A stretch of 30,484 nt of DNA from JAWWBN01 sp033720955 (GTDB lineage Bacteria > Acidobacteriota > Thermoanaerobaculia > Multivoradales > JAHEKO01). Made by a program: the position numbers and the translations under genes. The DNA lies in contig JAWWBN010000017.1 in the NCBI GenBank assembly GCA_033720955.1, forward strand, positions 1 through 30,484. The letters run 5' to 3'. How positions within the stretch are numbered: position 1 is the first letter of the stretch; each line of letters begins with the position of its first letter. The notes below the pieces were generated by a model. The model was not told the DNA's origin. It worked only from the letters and a program-made list of their open reading frames with translations, and did no database searches. This document shows, piece by piece, positions 15,816 to 24,251 of the stretch.

Positions 15816-17444
15816 CTAGAGGCCTTCGGCCCAGCCGTTGAGCCGCCTGCCGGCGACACCGAGGATCTCGCCGGTGTCGGGGTCGATGGTCACCCCGATC
15901 CAGGTGCCGGCGGCGCCGTCGCCGTCGGAGAAGAGCCGCACCGGGATGCCCAGCTCCCGCACCCGATCGATCACCTGGTCGTCGAAGTCCCCGCGGCGCA
16001 CGAACTGCGGCTGCCCGTCCGTCAGGCTGTCCACGCCGTGGTAGGCGGGGGCGTCCCGCGCCTCGATCGGCGACATCCCCCAGGCCAGCGCGTTGGCGAC
16101 GGCCTGGATGGTGACCTCGAAGAGGCCGGCGCCGATGGCGCTCGACGCCAGCACGGGCTCGCCCTTGCGGGTGACGATCAGCGGGTTGGAAGGCTCGGGC
16201 AGGCGGTTGCCCGGTCCGGTGTCGGCGATCCTCTGCTGCTGGAACCAGGCCGAGTCGGGGATGGAGACCCCGTCCACGAAGATCCCGGTGGAGCCCCAGG
16301 CGTCGGTGTTGATGGTGTGCACCACGGTCGCCACGTTGCCCTCGGCGTCCACCGCGATGACGCCGTCGGAGTGGCCGCCGAAGCCCCGCGACGCGGCGGC
16401 GGGGATGCCCCGCACCCGCCGCGTGATCGTCATCATCTCGTGCAGCAGGTCGCCGCTTTCGGCGTAGTGGCCGCGGGCCGGCAGCCCGCGGCTCTGGATG
16501 CCGCGGAAGGAGGCCACCGCGCGCTCGCCCCCCAGCGCCGGAGGCGCGGGTCCCCAGACCCGGTCGCCGTAGAAGCTGCCCCGCTCGGGCGGCGCCCAGA
16601 TCACCTCGTAGCGCTCGAGGTCCTCGAGGGTCATCTTGCCGCCCTGCGCGGCCACCGCGTCCACGAAGCGGCGGGCCCACGGACCGCGGTAGGCGTAGTC
16701 GGCGCCCTGCTTCGACACCCGGCCCAGCGTCTTGGCCAGCTCGAGCTGCCGAAAGCGGTCGCCCACCTGGTAGAGGCTGCCGTCGGGCTTGGTGAAGATG
16801 GCCCTCGCCGCCGGCAGCCGCGTGAGAACGTCCCCCCTGAACTGGATCAGCGAGGCCAGGAGCGGGTAGACCTCGAAGCCCTGGCGGGCGAAGTAGATCG
16901 CCGGCTTGAACAGCTTCTTGAACTTGAGCTTGCCGAAGCGCTGGTGGGTGGCCTCGACCCCGGCCAGGAAGCCCGGCACCAGGGCGGTGCGGCCGCTGGG
17001 CTCGGGCGCCGAGGGGATGGAGAGGGGGTCGTCCTCGCCCAGCACCGTGTTGTAGTTGGCGTTGAGGGAGTGGACCTCGCCGGTGGAAGCGTCGTAGTAG
17101 ATCATCGACCAGCGCCCGGCGAAGCTCACCCAGCAGCCGGCGGCCAGGGTCACCTGCACCAGGGCGGTGGCGATGGCGGCGTCGGCGGCGCTGCCGCCCT
17201 GCCTGAGGGCCTCGAGACCGGAGCGGACGGCCAGGGCGCCCGTGGTGCCCACCACCATTCCCTCGCGGCCCGCGGCCTGCTCCTGGGGGCGGATCGAGTC
17301 GTGGGTCAGCTCGGCGTACTTTTCGAGATCCCCGGACGGCCACCGGGCGGGCGAGAGATTGACCTTCTTGCGGTCTCCCCAACCGGGCCCAGGCGCTGCC
17401 AGGAGCAGGGCGAACAGAGTGGTGGCGGCGGCCGGGCGCTTCAT
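15816..17444 (-). CDS. Divergent gamma-glutamyltransferase-like protein
   Basis: This 542-aa exported protein has a signal peptide (about 1-24) and overall gamma-glutamyltransferase order: GMVVGTTGALAVRSGLEALRQGGSAADAAIA, VPGFLAGVEA, GGKMTLEDLERYE and IEARDAPAYHG. Key active-site motifs differ from the canonical enzyme. By position relative to the following V-D, the nucleophilic threonine aligns with a serine in GGHSDGVIAVD (Ser359). The SSMSPT block reads EPSNPLIV, and the GSPGG block reads SSAIGAG. It may be a hydrolase of altered specificity or an inactive homologue. The ATG at 17444 follows TACAAT by 11 nt with no ribosome binding site; a GTG start at 17483 is less likely. It lies downstream of the LmbE-type gene on the same strand and 185 nt upstream of the kinase gene. 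Confidence 0.85.
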   Translation of the reverse strand: MKRPAAATTLFALLLAAPGPGWGDRKKVNLSPARWPSGDLEKYAELTHDSIRPQEQAAGREGMVVGTTGALAVRSGLEALRQGGSAADAAIATALVQVTLAAGCWVSFAGRWSMIYYDASTGEVHSLNANYNTVLGEDDPLSIPSAPEPSGRTALVPGFLAGVEATHQRFGKLKFKKLFKPAIYFARQGFEVYPLLASLIQFRGDVLTRLPAARAIFTKPDGSLYQVGDRFRQLELAKTLGRVSKQGADYAYRGPWARRFVDAVAAQGGKMTLEDLERYEVIWAPPERGSFYGDRVWGPAPPALGGERAVASFRGIQSRGLPARGHYAESGDLLHEMMTITRRVRGIPAAASRGFGGHSDGVIAVDAEGNVATVVHTINTDAWGSTGIFVDGVSIPDSAWFQQQRIADTGPGNRLPEPSNPLIVTRKGEPVLASSAIGAGLFEVTIQAVANALAWGMSPIEARDAPAYHGVDSLTDGQPQFVRRGDFDDQVIDRVRELGIPVRLFSDGDGAAGTWIGVTIDPDTGEILGVAGRRLNGWAEGL

Positions 17445-17455
17445 CGGGCGGGTCG

Positions 17456-17461
17456 ATTGTA
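17456..17461 (-). promoter_or_regulatory. Candidate -10 element close to the gamma-glutamyltransferase-like start
   Basis: TACAAT on the minus strand is 11 nt upstream of the ATG, implying a leader of only a few nt. No good -35 is seen at the standard spacing. Confidence 0.35.
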
Positions 17462-17530
17462 GCGCCACCTCTCTCCCGGCCACCGGGGCGCCGGCCCGAG
17501 GGCCCGGCCCGATGGGCTGCCGCCCCGGGG

Positions 17531-18232
17531 CTACAGGCCGGCGAAGAGATCGCCGGCCGCCGGGTCGAAGCGCTCGCCGAAGAGCTCGAAGGGCACGCGG
17601 TCGGGCAGCAGACCCTTGATCCCGGAGCGCTCGATGGTCTCGGCGAAGGTGACGTAGCAGTCGAGGGCCCGCCGGCAGGTGGCGAGATCGTCCCCGTCCA
17701 CGGGCACCACCACGTCGATCTCCTCGGCCGGGGTGTGGGAGAGCGAGAAGTGGGGACTCGCCTCGGCGGTCTCGCGGCTCACCGTGTGGAAGGCCAGCCG
17801 GGGCAGGGGCAGGCGCTCCCGGGCCTCGAGCCAGGCCCGCTTCACCACGGCGTGGGTCACCAGGTGGTCGTGGAAGCCGGAGATGCCGTGCACCGGATAG
17901 GTGACGACGACCTCGGGGAGGAGCCGCTCGAGCTGCGCCGTCACCGCCGCCTCCAGCTCGCGGGGGTCGCAGCGGGCCAGACCGCTGTCGGGGAAGTCGA
18001 GGATCGTCATGCCGGCGAGACCGTAGACCCGGAGCACCTCCTCCATCTCCTTCGCCCGCACGGCTCCCATCTCCTCCACGGAGAGGCCGAGGCGGTGACG
18101 CTGCTTCGTCGCGCCCCCCCGCGTGAGGACCAGCAGGTGCACCTCGTGCCCCTGCTTCCGCTGGCGGGCCATCACCGCCCCGGGGCCGAACGACTCGTCG
18201 TCGGGATGGGGGAAGATGTAGAGGGCCTTCAT
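17531..18232 (-). CDS. PIG-L/LmbE-family deacetylase
   Basis: This 233-aa protein carries the family's zinc-site signature PHPDDESFGPGAV (residues 8-20) and the later HGISGFHDH segment near residue 118, which supplies the third metal-binding histidine. Known members remove acetyl groups from N-acetylglucosamine-type substrates, including thiol-cofactor precursors and surface glycolipids. No signal peptide is visible, so it should act in the cytoplasm. Neighbouring gamma-glutamyltransferase genes might hint at low-molecular-weight thiol metabolism, but no thiol biosynthesis gene is present here, so this is only speculation. The ATG at 18232 is clear, and the gene is divergent from the efflux adaptor gene. 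Confidence 0.9.
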   Translation of the reverse strand: MKALYIFPHPDDESFGPGAVMARQRKQGHEVHLLVLTRGGATKQRHRLGLSVEEMGAVRAKEMEEVLRVYGLAGMTILDFPDSGLARCDPRELEAAVTAQLERLLPEVVVTYPVHGISGFHDHLVTHAVVKRAWLEARERLPLPRLAFHTVSRETAEASPHFSLSHTPAEEIDVVVPVDGDDLATCRRALDCYVTFAETIERSGIKGLLPDRVPFELFGERFDPAAGDLFAGL

Positions 18233-18393
18233 GACGGCGGGCCGCTCAGTCTACGTCAACTCCGGGTCCGGGCCGGGTCGGGCCCGACGGGCGGGTCTGC
18301 GCATCTGATCGTGGGGCCCCCGCCGAAGGGATCGGAGAGCGAAGAGACCGCCGATGGTGCTAGCGTGAGAGGTTCAAGCTACGGAGACCGTCC

Positions 18394-19788
18394 GTGACCA
18401 CGACCCCCGGAACACTCCGCCCCGCCTCGCTCGCCCTCCTGGTCCTTCTCGCCGGCTGCTCGGGTGGCGACCGGGAGAGCGCGGCCGGTCCGGTCCGCGT
18501 CCCGCTGGTGGAGGCGCTGCCGGCGCGCTCCGGAGCCCTCCCGGTGGAGGAGACGCTGCCGGGGGTCGTGCGCGCCCGGAACCAGGTGGCGGTCCGGCCC
18601 GAGACGCCGGGCCGTGTGGTCGAGGTCCTGGTGCGCAGCGGCGCCGCGGTGCACCGGGGCCAGCCCCTGGTGCGGCTCGACGACTCGGAGGCGCGCGAGC
18701 GGCTGCGCCAGGCCGAGGCCGACGTCCGGCTCGCCGAGGCGGCTGCCGAGGCGGCCCGGGCGCGGGTGGCGGAGCTCTCGGCCCGCGTCGGCCGGACGCG
18801 CGCGCTGGCGGAGCAGAAGCTGGTCAGCGCCCTCGAGCTCGAGACCCAGGAGGCCCAGCTAACGGCGCTGCGGGCCGTCGGCGCGGAGGAGGCGGCGCGG
18901 GTGGAGCAGGCGCGGGCGGCGGCCGAGGAGCGTCGCTCGGCGCTGGCCAAGAGCGTCGTCCGGTCGCCGCTGGACGGCCGCCTGGGCGAGCGGCGGGTCG
19001 AGGTCGGCATGCAGGTGGATCCCTCCACCGTTCTGTTCCTCGCCGGGGACCTCCAGGAGCTGATCGTGGAGGTGGATCTCACTCAGGAGATGCTCGCCAC
19101 GGTGGGCGAGGGGATGCCGGTGGAGCTGACCGCCCGCGGCGGCGGCGAGCCGCTCCGCGCCGAGCTGTCGCGCATCTCGCCCTTCCTGGCCGAGGAGAGC
19201 TTCACCACCCGCGCCGAGATCGACGTCGAGAATCGGGAGGGGAGGCTGCGGCCCGGGATGTTCGTGACGGTGCGCATCCGGGTGGGCGAGAGCGAGACGG
19301 CCACGCTGGTCCCGGTGAGCGCCGTCTGGGAGGATCCGGCCACCGGCCAGCAGGGGGTCTTCGTGGTGGAGGAGACCGCCGGCCTGGCGGTGCCGGAGGG
19401 GGGCGAGCCCGCCGCTACCGAGGAGCCCCGCGCCGTCTCGCGACGCCCGGTCGCCATGCTGGCGGAGGGCCGGGGGGTCGCCGGGGTGGAGGGGGTGGAG
19501 CCGGGGGCCTGGGTGGTGACCGTGGGGCAGCACCTGCTGGCCGCGGAGCTCCGTGCCGCCGCCGAGACGGCCGCCGCTCCCCCCGCGGAGCCGCGAGCCG
19601 ATGCGAGAATCCGCCCCATCTCCTGGGCGCGGGTGATGGAGCTGCAGGATCTCCAGAACGAGGATCTGCTGGAGGGCTTCCTGGACAAGCAGCGCAAGGT
19701 GGCCGCCGTCCTCGGCGCCGAGATTCCCGCCAGCGAGGAGGAGGTCAACCGCATCCTGAGCCAGAGCGCTCCGCCGCCGACGCCATGA
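18394..19788 (+). CDS. RND efflux periplasmic adaptor lipoprotein
   Basis: This 464-aa membrane-fusion protein has a clean lipobox, VLLAGC (Cys22), so it should be anchored in the inner membrane and reach into the periplasm. The biotinyl-lipoyl half-motifs flank a helical hairpin: VAVRPETPGRVVEVLVRSG near residue 70 and SPLDGRLGERRVEVGMQV near residue 190, with a long Ala/Glu/Arg coiled coil at about 105-185. A beta-barrel domain and a membrane-proximal domain (PVSAVWEDPATGQQGVFVV) follow, and an unusual helical tail closes the protein (about 405-464). The start is GTG at 18394 with GGAG upstream. It lies 37 nt before the RND pump gene. No outer-membrane partner is encoded beside it. Confidence 0.92.
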   Translation: MTTTPGTLRPASLALLVLLAGCSGGDRESAAGPVRVPLVEALPARSGALPVEETLPGVVRARNQVAVRPETPGRVVEVLVRSGAAVHRGQPLVRLDDSEARERLRQAEADVRLAEAAAEAARARVAELSARVGRTRALAEQKLVSALELETQEAQLTALRAVGAEEAARVEQARAAAEERRSALAKSVVRSPLDGRLGERRVEVGMQVDPSTVLFLAGDLQELIVEVDLTQEMLATVGEGMPVELTARGGGEPLRAELSRISPFLAEESFTTRAEIDVENREGRLRPGMFVTVRIRVGESETATLVPVSAVWEDPATGQQGVFVVEETAGLAVPEGGEPAATEEPRAVSRRPVAMLAEGRGVAGVEGVEPGAWVVTVGQHLLAAELRAAAETAAAPPAEPRADARIRPISWARVMELQDLQNEDLLEGFLDKQRKVAAVLGAEIPASEEEVNRILSQSAPPPTP

Positions 19789-19825
19789 CCGCCGCCGATC
19801 GATCCGTGGGCCGCGAGGTCGAGCC

Positions 19826-22800
19826 TTGCCGCTGACCGAGATCTCCATCCGCCGCCCGGTGGCCACCACCATGGCCTTCCTGATCCTCATCGTGCTGGGG
19901 GTCGTCTCCTTCCGCGCGCTGCCGATCGACCTGCTCCCCAAGGTCGAGTTCACCCAGCTCACCGTGCGGGTGGACTACCCCAACGTCGGACCGGAGGAGG
20001 TCGAGCAGATCATCACCGACCGCCTCGAGAACGCGGTGGCCGGGCTGCCCAACCTGGAGCGGGTCACCTCGCAGTCGGAGGAGGGGTCGAGCCGGGTGCG
20101 GCTCGAGTTCGCCCGCGGCACCGACATCGACGAGGCCGCCAACGACCTGCGCGCCGCGCTGGACGGCCTGCGGGACGAGCTGCCCGTGGAGGCGAGCGCC
20201 CCCCGCGTCTTCAAGCTGGACCTGGACCGCATCGAGGTGGTGAGCCTGGCGGTGACCTCCACCCGCGACCTGGAGGAGGTCACCCGGCTTCTCGAGGACG
20301 AGCTGGCGCGCCGTTTCGAGCAGATCCCCGGGGTGGGCGCCATCGACATCCGCGGCGGCGTCTACCGCGAGATCCGGGTGGAGCTGGACCGCGAGCGGCT
20401 TCGGGCGACGGGTCTGACCGCCCTGGACGTCGAGCGGGCGCTGGCACGCGAGAACGTCACCCTGCCGACCGGCACGGTGAAGAGCGGTCTCGACGACCTC
20501 TACATCCGCAGCCTGGGCGAGTACCGGTCGCTCGACGAGATCGAGCGCACCGTGGTGGCGTCGCCGGGCGGGCGCCCGGTGCGGGTGCGCGACCTCGGCC
20601 GGGTGCGTGACGGCTACGAGGACGTGCGCTACCTGGTGGAGATGAACGGCGTCCCGGCGATCAGCCTGGGCATCCAGAAGCAGAGCGGCGGCAACACCGT
20701 CGAGGTGGCGCGCGCGGTGCGGCGCGAGGCGGAGAAGATCAACCGGGAGAGGTCCGACATCCAGCTCACCCTGGTGGTGGACCAGAGCGAGTTCATCAAC
20801 CAGTCGATCGGCAACGTCCAGAGCTCGGCCCTCTGGGGCTCGCTGCTGGCGGTGCTGGTGCTCTACCTCTTCCTGCGCAACCGCTCGACCACCCTGATCA
20901 TCACCCTGGCCATCCCCATCTCGGTGATCGCCACCTTCGCGCTGCTCTACTTCGGCGGTCTGACGCTGAACCAGATGACCTTCGGCGGCCTCGCCCTGGG
21001 GGTCGGGCTGATCGTGGACAACGCCATCGTGGTGCTGGAGTCCATCGTGCGCAAGCGCGAGGAGGAGGACGCCCCCGACCGCGAGGCGGCCCGGGTGGGC
21101 ACCCGGGACGTCGCCGGGGCCATCGTCGCCTCGACGCTCACCACCTGCGTCATCTTCGTGCCGGTGGTCTTCACCACCACCACGACCGGCGCCCTCTTCC
21201 AGGCCCTCGCCCTGGTGGTGGTCTTCGCCCTCGTCTGCTCCCTCTTCGTGGCCCTGACCCTCGTCCCCATGCTGGCGTCGCGCTTCCTGGCGCTGCCGTC
21301 GCGCGAGGAGCGCGAGGCGTCGCGGCACCAGCGTCTGCTGCGCCGGCTGGAGAGCTGGTACACGGGCCGGCTCCGCTTCGCCATGAAGCACCGCGGCCGG
21401 GTCTTCGCCGCCACCGGCGTCGCCCTGGCCCTGGCGCTGGCCGGCTGGCCGCTGATCCCGGTGGAGCTGGCGCCGCAGACCGACGCCGACGAGATCGACA
21501 TCCAGCTCGAGATGGAGCGCGGCACCAACATCGCCGTGGCCCGCGCCTACACGGACGAGCTGGAGGAGAAGGTGCGCGCCGTAGTCCCGGCCGGCGACGT
21601 GCGGCTCTTCTCGACCGAGATCCGCGGCGACAACGCCGCCGTCGAGCTCAAGCTGGCGCCCCAGCAGCAGCGGCGGATGAAGAGCTCGGCCCTGGCCGAC
21701 CTGGTGCGGCGCGAGGTGGAGGGCAAGGTGCCGGGCGGAGTCCTGGACGTCGAGGCGCAACAGGGGCTGTGGATGCTGAACCGGGTCTTCAGCTCGGGGG
21801 GAGGCGGCAGCGCCCTGGAGCTCGAGCTGCGCGGCTGGGACCTCGAGCAGGCGGACCGGGTGGCCGACGAGATGCGCCGTCGCATGGAGGGCGTGCCGGG
21901 GGTCACCGACGTGCGGGTGAGCCGCCGCGAGGGGCGACCGGAGGAGCGGCTCATCCTGGATCGCGAGCGGATCGCCGAGCTGGGCCTCTCGGTGGAGGAG
22001 GTGGGCCGTACCCTGCTCGCCAACGTGGCCGGGATCGAGGCCGGGCGCTATCGGGAGGGCGGCTACGAGTTCCCCATCACCGTGCGGCTGCGGCGCGAGG
22101 ACCGCCGGATCGCCCGCGACCTCGAGGGGGTCACCCTGCGGACTCCGCAGGGGGCGGTGGTGGGGCTGTCGAGCCTGGTGGAGCGCGAGCGCGGCCGCGG
22201 GCCGGTGGAGATCGACCGCGTGGACGGCCAGCGGGTCACCTACGTCACCGCCAACCTGGAGAGCGGCGTGGCCCTGGGCGACGCGGTGGGGCGGGTGCGC
22301 GCCGCCCTGCGGGGCATCGAGCTGCCGCCCGGGTTCTCGATCCTCTACGGCGGCCAGTACGAGGAGCAGATCGCGGCCCGCCGCGATTTCGGGGTCGCCA
22401 TCGTCATGGCCCTCGTGCTGGTCTACATGCTGATGGCGGCGCAGTTCGAGCGTTTCTTCGATCCGCTCATCGTGATGCTGGCGGTGCCCATGGCTCTGAT
22501 CGGGGTGGTCCCGACCCTGCTGCTGACGGGCACCACGGTGAACATCCAGTCCGTGATGGGGCTGGTGATGCTGATCGGCATCGTGGTCAACAACGCCATC
22601 GTGCTGGTGGACGCGGTCAACCTGCTGCGGCGGGAGCGCCAGATGGGCGCCGCCGACGCCGTGGTCGAGGCGGGGCGGCTGCGGCTGCGCCCCATCCTGA
22701 TGACCACCGCCACCACCATCCTGGGTCTGGCGCCCCTGGCCGTGGGGATGGGGGTGGGCGCCGAGATCCAGGCGTCGCTGGCGCGGGTGGTGATCGGGGG

Positions 22801-22942
22801 CCTGCTGGCCTCCACCCTGGTCACCCTGCTGTTGATCCCGATCACCTACACCACGGTGGCCGGCTGGGTGGCGAGGATCCGGGCGTCGCGGCGCAGGTGG
22901 TCGGACTCGGAGGGCGAGCCGGAGCGTCAGGCGACGGCCTGA
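19826..22942 (+). CDS. RND-family efflux transporter permease
   Basis: This 1038-aa inner-membrane pump has the full RND layout: TM1 near residues 12-32 after SIRRPVATT, a large periplasmic porter domain, TM2-6 (about 335-500), a second periplasmic domain, and TM8-12 (about 855-1015). Proton-relay positions read GLIVDNAIVVLESI in TM4 and GIVVNNAIVLVDAVN in TM10. Only one of the two TM4 aspartates of AcrB is present and the TM10 lysine is replaced by Asn, a pattern typical of a large non-AcrB class. It exports lipophilic compounds by proton exchange; the substrate cannot be inferred. The start is TTG at 19826, which matches the expected N terminus (LTEISIRRPV). It is co-transcribed with the adaptor gene. 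Confidence 0.94.
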   Translation: MPLTEISIRRPVATTMAFLILIVLGVVSFRALPIDLLPKVEFTQLTVRVDYPNVGPEEVEQIITDRLENAVAGLPNLERVTSQSEEGSSRVRLEFARGTDIDEAANDLRAALDGLRDELPVEASAPRVFKLDLDRIEVVSLAVTSTRDLEEVTRLLEDELARRFEQIPGVGAIDIRGGVYREIRVELDRERLRATGLTALDVERALARENVTLPTGTVKSGLDDLYIRSLGEYRSLDEIERTVVASPGGRPVRVRDLGRVRDGYEDVRYLVEMNGVPAISLGIQKQSGGNTVEVARAVRREAEKINRERSDIQLTLVVDQSEFINQSIGNVQSSALWGSLLAVLVLYLFLRNRSTTLIITLAIPISVIATFALLYFGGLTLNQMTFGGLALGVGLIVDNAIVVLESIVRKREEEDAPDREAARVGTRDVAGAIVASTLTTCVIFVPVVFTTTTTGALFQALALVVVFALVCSLFVALTLVPMLASRFLALPSREEREASRHQRLLRRLESWYTGRLRFAMKHRGRVFAATGVALALALAGWPLIPVELAPQTDADEIDIQLEMERGTNIAVARAYTDELEEKVRAVVPAGDVRLFSTEIRGDNAAVELKLAPQQQRRMKSSALADLVRREVEGKVPGGVLDVEAQQGLWMLNRVFSSGGGGSALELELRGWDLEQADRVADEMRRRMEGVPGVTDVRVSRREGRPEERLILDRERIAELGLSVEEVGRTLLANVAGIEAGRYREGGYEFPITVRLRREDRRIARDLEGVTLRTPQGAVVGLSSLVERERGRGPVEIDRVDGQRVTYVTANLESGVALGDAVGRVRAALRGIELPPGFSILYGGQYEEQIAARRDFGVAIVMALVLVYMLMAAQFERFFDPLIVMLAVPMALIGVVPTLLLTGTTVNIQSVMGLVMLIGIVVNNAIVLVDAVNLLRRERQMGAADAVVEAGRLRLRPILMTTATTILGLAPLAVGMGVGAEIQASLARVVIGGLLASTLVTLLLIPITYTTVAGWVARIRASRRRWSDSEGEPERQATA

Positions 22943-23065
22943 GGGGGAGTCGGCGGCCGCTCCTCTCGCGGGCCCCCGTCGGGGACGGCTCGGGGTCCCG
23001 GCGGCATCGGCGGGTCGCCGCCACCGGTGCGCTGCACCGCTGGAAGGAGCCCGCGACCCAGCGCG

Positions 23066-23099
23066 CCGGGGCGAGGTGACCCGTCGTCACCGGCCCCGG
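23066..23099. terminator. Candidate bidirectional terminator hairpin
   Basis: CCGGGGC (23066-23072) pairs with GCCCCGG (23093-23099), and inside it GGTGAC (23075-23080) pairs with GTCACC (23086-23091). The inner loop is 5 nt (CCGTC), with a small GA/G internal bulge between the two stems. It is located between the convergent RND pump and hemolysin III genes. The remaining intergenic sequence (22943-23065) shows nothing recognisable. Confidence 0.5.
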
Positions 23100-23116
23100 A
23101 GCCGCGATCGACGCCG

Positions 23117-23794
23117 CTACGGCGTGACGGGACCGGAGAGCGTGAAGAGGACGACCGCGAAGAAGTGGATCGCGCTGCCCGCCATCACGAAGAGGTGCCA
23201 GATGGCGTGGTGGTGCGGAACGCGCCGCCAGTAGTAGAAGACGATCCCCGTGCAGTAGACCAGGGAGCCCGCGATCAGCCACCCGACCCCGGCGGGACCG
23301 ATCTTCTCGGCGAGCGAGCCGACGACGGGGAGGAAGAGCCAGCCCATGACCACGTAGATCACCACCGAGGCGATCGGATAGCGGTCGCCCAGCACCACCT
23401 TGCCGGCGACGCCGGCGAGCGCCAGGGCCCAGATCAGCGCGAAGAGCCGCCACCCGGCCGCCCCCTGCAGGCTGAGCAGCGCGAAGGGGGTGTAGGTGCC
23501 GGCGATGAGGAGGTAGATCGCCGAGTGGTCGACGATCAGGAGGACCCTCTTCAGCCGCGGCCAGCTTCCGTGCACCCCGTGGAAGAGCGTCGAGGCCAGG
23601 TAGAGCAGCACCAGCGTCGAGCCGTACACGGCGCACGCCACCACGTGCAGCGTCGAGCCCTGGCGCTCGGCCAGGTAGAGCAGGAACCCCAGGCCGGCGA
23701 TGCTCATCCCGAGACCCACGCCGTGGGTGACGCTGTTGGCGAGCTCGGTGCGGAAGAGCGCCGGCCGCTCGGGCGGGCGGAGGGAGAGCCTCAC
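23117..23794 (-). CDS. Hemolysin III / PAQR-family membrane protein
   Basis: This 225-aa protein has seven predicted membrane helices and the family's conserved histidines and acidic residues: ELANSVTHGVGLG near residue 18, YLASTLFHGVHG near residue 66, DHSAIYLLIAGTYTPF near residue 90 and HHAIWHLFVMAGSAIHF near residue 200. The shared Ser-His-Asp and His cluster is thought to bind a metal. Family members affect membrane lipid or energy homeostasis; despite the name, haemolytic activity should not be assumed. The start is GTG at 23794. A -10-like TATCAT ends 8 nt before it and no ribosome binding site is present. It is a single gene convergent with the RND pump. Confidence 0.9.
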   Translation of the reverse strand: MRLSLRPPERPALFRTELANSVTHGVGLGMSIAGLGFLLYLAERQGSTLHVVACAVYGSTLVLLYLASTLFHGVHGSWPRLKRVLLIVDHSAIYLLIAGTYTPFALLSLQGAAGWRLFALIWALALAGVAGKVVLGDRYPIASVVIYVVMGWLFLPVVGSLAEKIGPAGVGWLIAGSLVYCTGIVFYYWRRVPHHHAIWHLFVMAGSAIHFFAVVLFTLSGPVTP

Positions 23795-23802
23795 GACCGG
23801 AG

Positions 23803-23808
23803 ATGATA
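23803..23808 (-). promoter_or_regulatory. Candidate -10 element close to the hemolysin III start
   Basis: TATCAT on the minus strand, 8 nt before the GTG start, is consistent with a leaderless transcript. No -35 is visible. Confidence 0.3.
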
Positions 23809-23891
23809 GGCAAGCGACGGTCGGCCGGCGCGGCTCGTCGCCGCCGCAGACGCTCCAGTCGGCGGAGGAGTCGGGAAGTCGGGGGAGAGGG

Positions 23892-24251
23892 CTAGACGGT
23901 GACCCCCGCCGGGGTCACGGCGGCCTGGTCCTCCTCGCCGGTGCGGATCCGCACGACCCGCTCCACGGGCAGCACAAAGATCTTCCCGTCGCCCACCTCT
24001 CCCGTCCGCGCGGCGCGGATCAGGGCCTCGATCGTCCGGTCGACGAAGCTGTCGGAGACGCCGATGTCGAGCCGGACCTTCTCTGCCAGCTCCATCTTCA
24101 CCGTGGTGCCGCGGTAGGTCTCCACCGCCTCGGTCTCGCCGCCGTGCCCCTCGGCGCGGCTGATGGTGAGCCCGTGCACCTCGGCCTCGAAGAGCGCGGC
24201 GAGGACCTCGTTGAGCTTCTCGCGTCGAACGATCGCGGTGATCAGCTTCAT
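23892..24251 (-). CDS. PII-family nitrogen regulatory protein
   Basis: This 119-aa cytosolic signalling protein starts MKLITAIVRREKLNEVLAAL, the PII N terminus, and contains the B-loop TGEVGDGKIFVLPVE near residue 85. The T-loop is GHGGETEAVETYRGTTVKMEL. The position of the uridylylated tyrosine (Tyr51 of enteric GlnB/GlnK) is valine here, as in a known PII subgroup, so control by uridylylation at that site is not expected. PII trimers bind ATP, ADP and 2-oxoglutarate and can plug the Amt pore. Its ATG overlaps the stop of the amt gene by 4 nt (ATGA), implying translational coupling. The order amt then PII is the reverse of the common glnK-amtB. Confidence 0.93.
   Translation of the reverse strand: MKLITAIVRREKLNEVLAALFEAEVHGLTISRAEGHGGETEAVETYRGTTVKMELAEKVRLDIGVSDSFVDRTIEALIRAARTGEVGDGKIFVLPVERVVRIRTGEEDQAAVTPAGVTV

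Noticed and set aside
12496..15819. Plus-strand 1107-codon frame opposite the kinase and ceramidase-like genes
   Set aside because: Antisense shadow; the minus strand shows intact kinase, TolB-like and TPR motifs.
19745..21760. Minus-strand 671-codon frame opposite the RND pump gene
   Set aside because: Its composition is His/Gln/Gly/Arg-rich and it has no recognisable domain; the opposite strand encodes a full RND permease.
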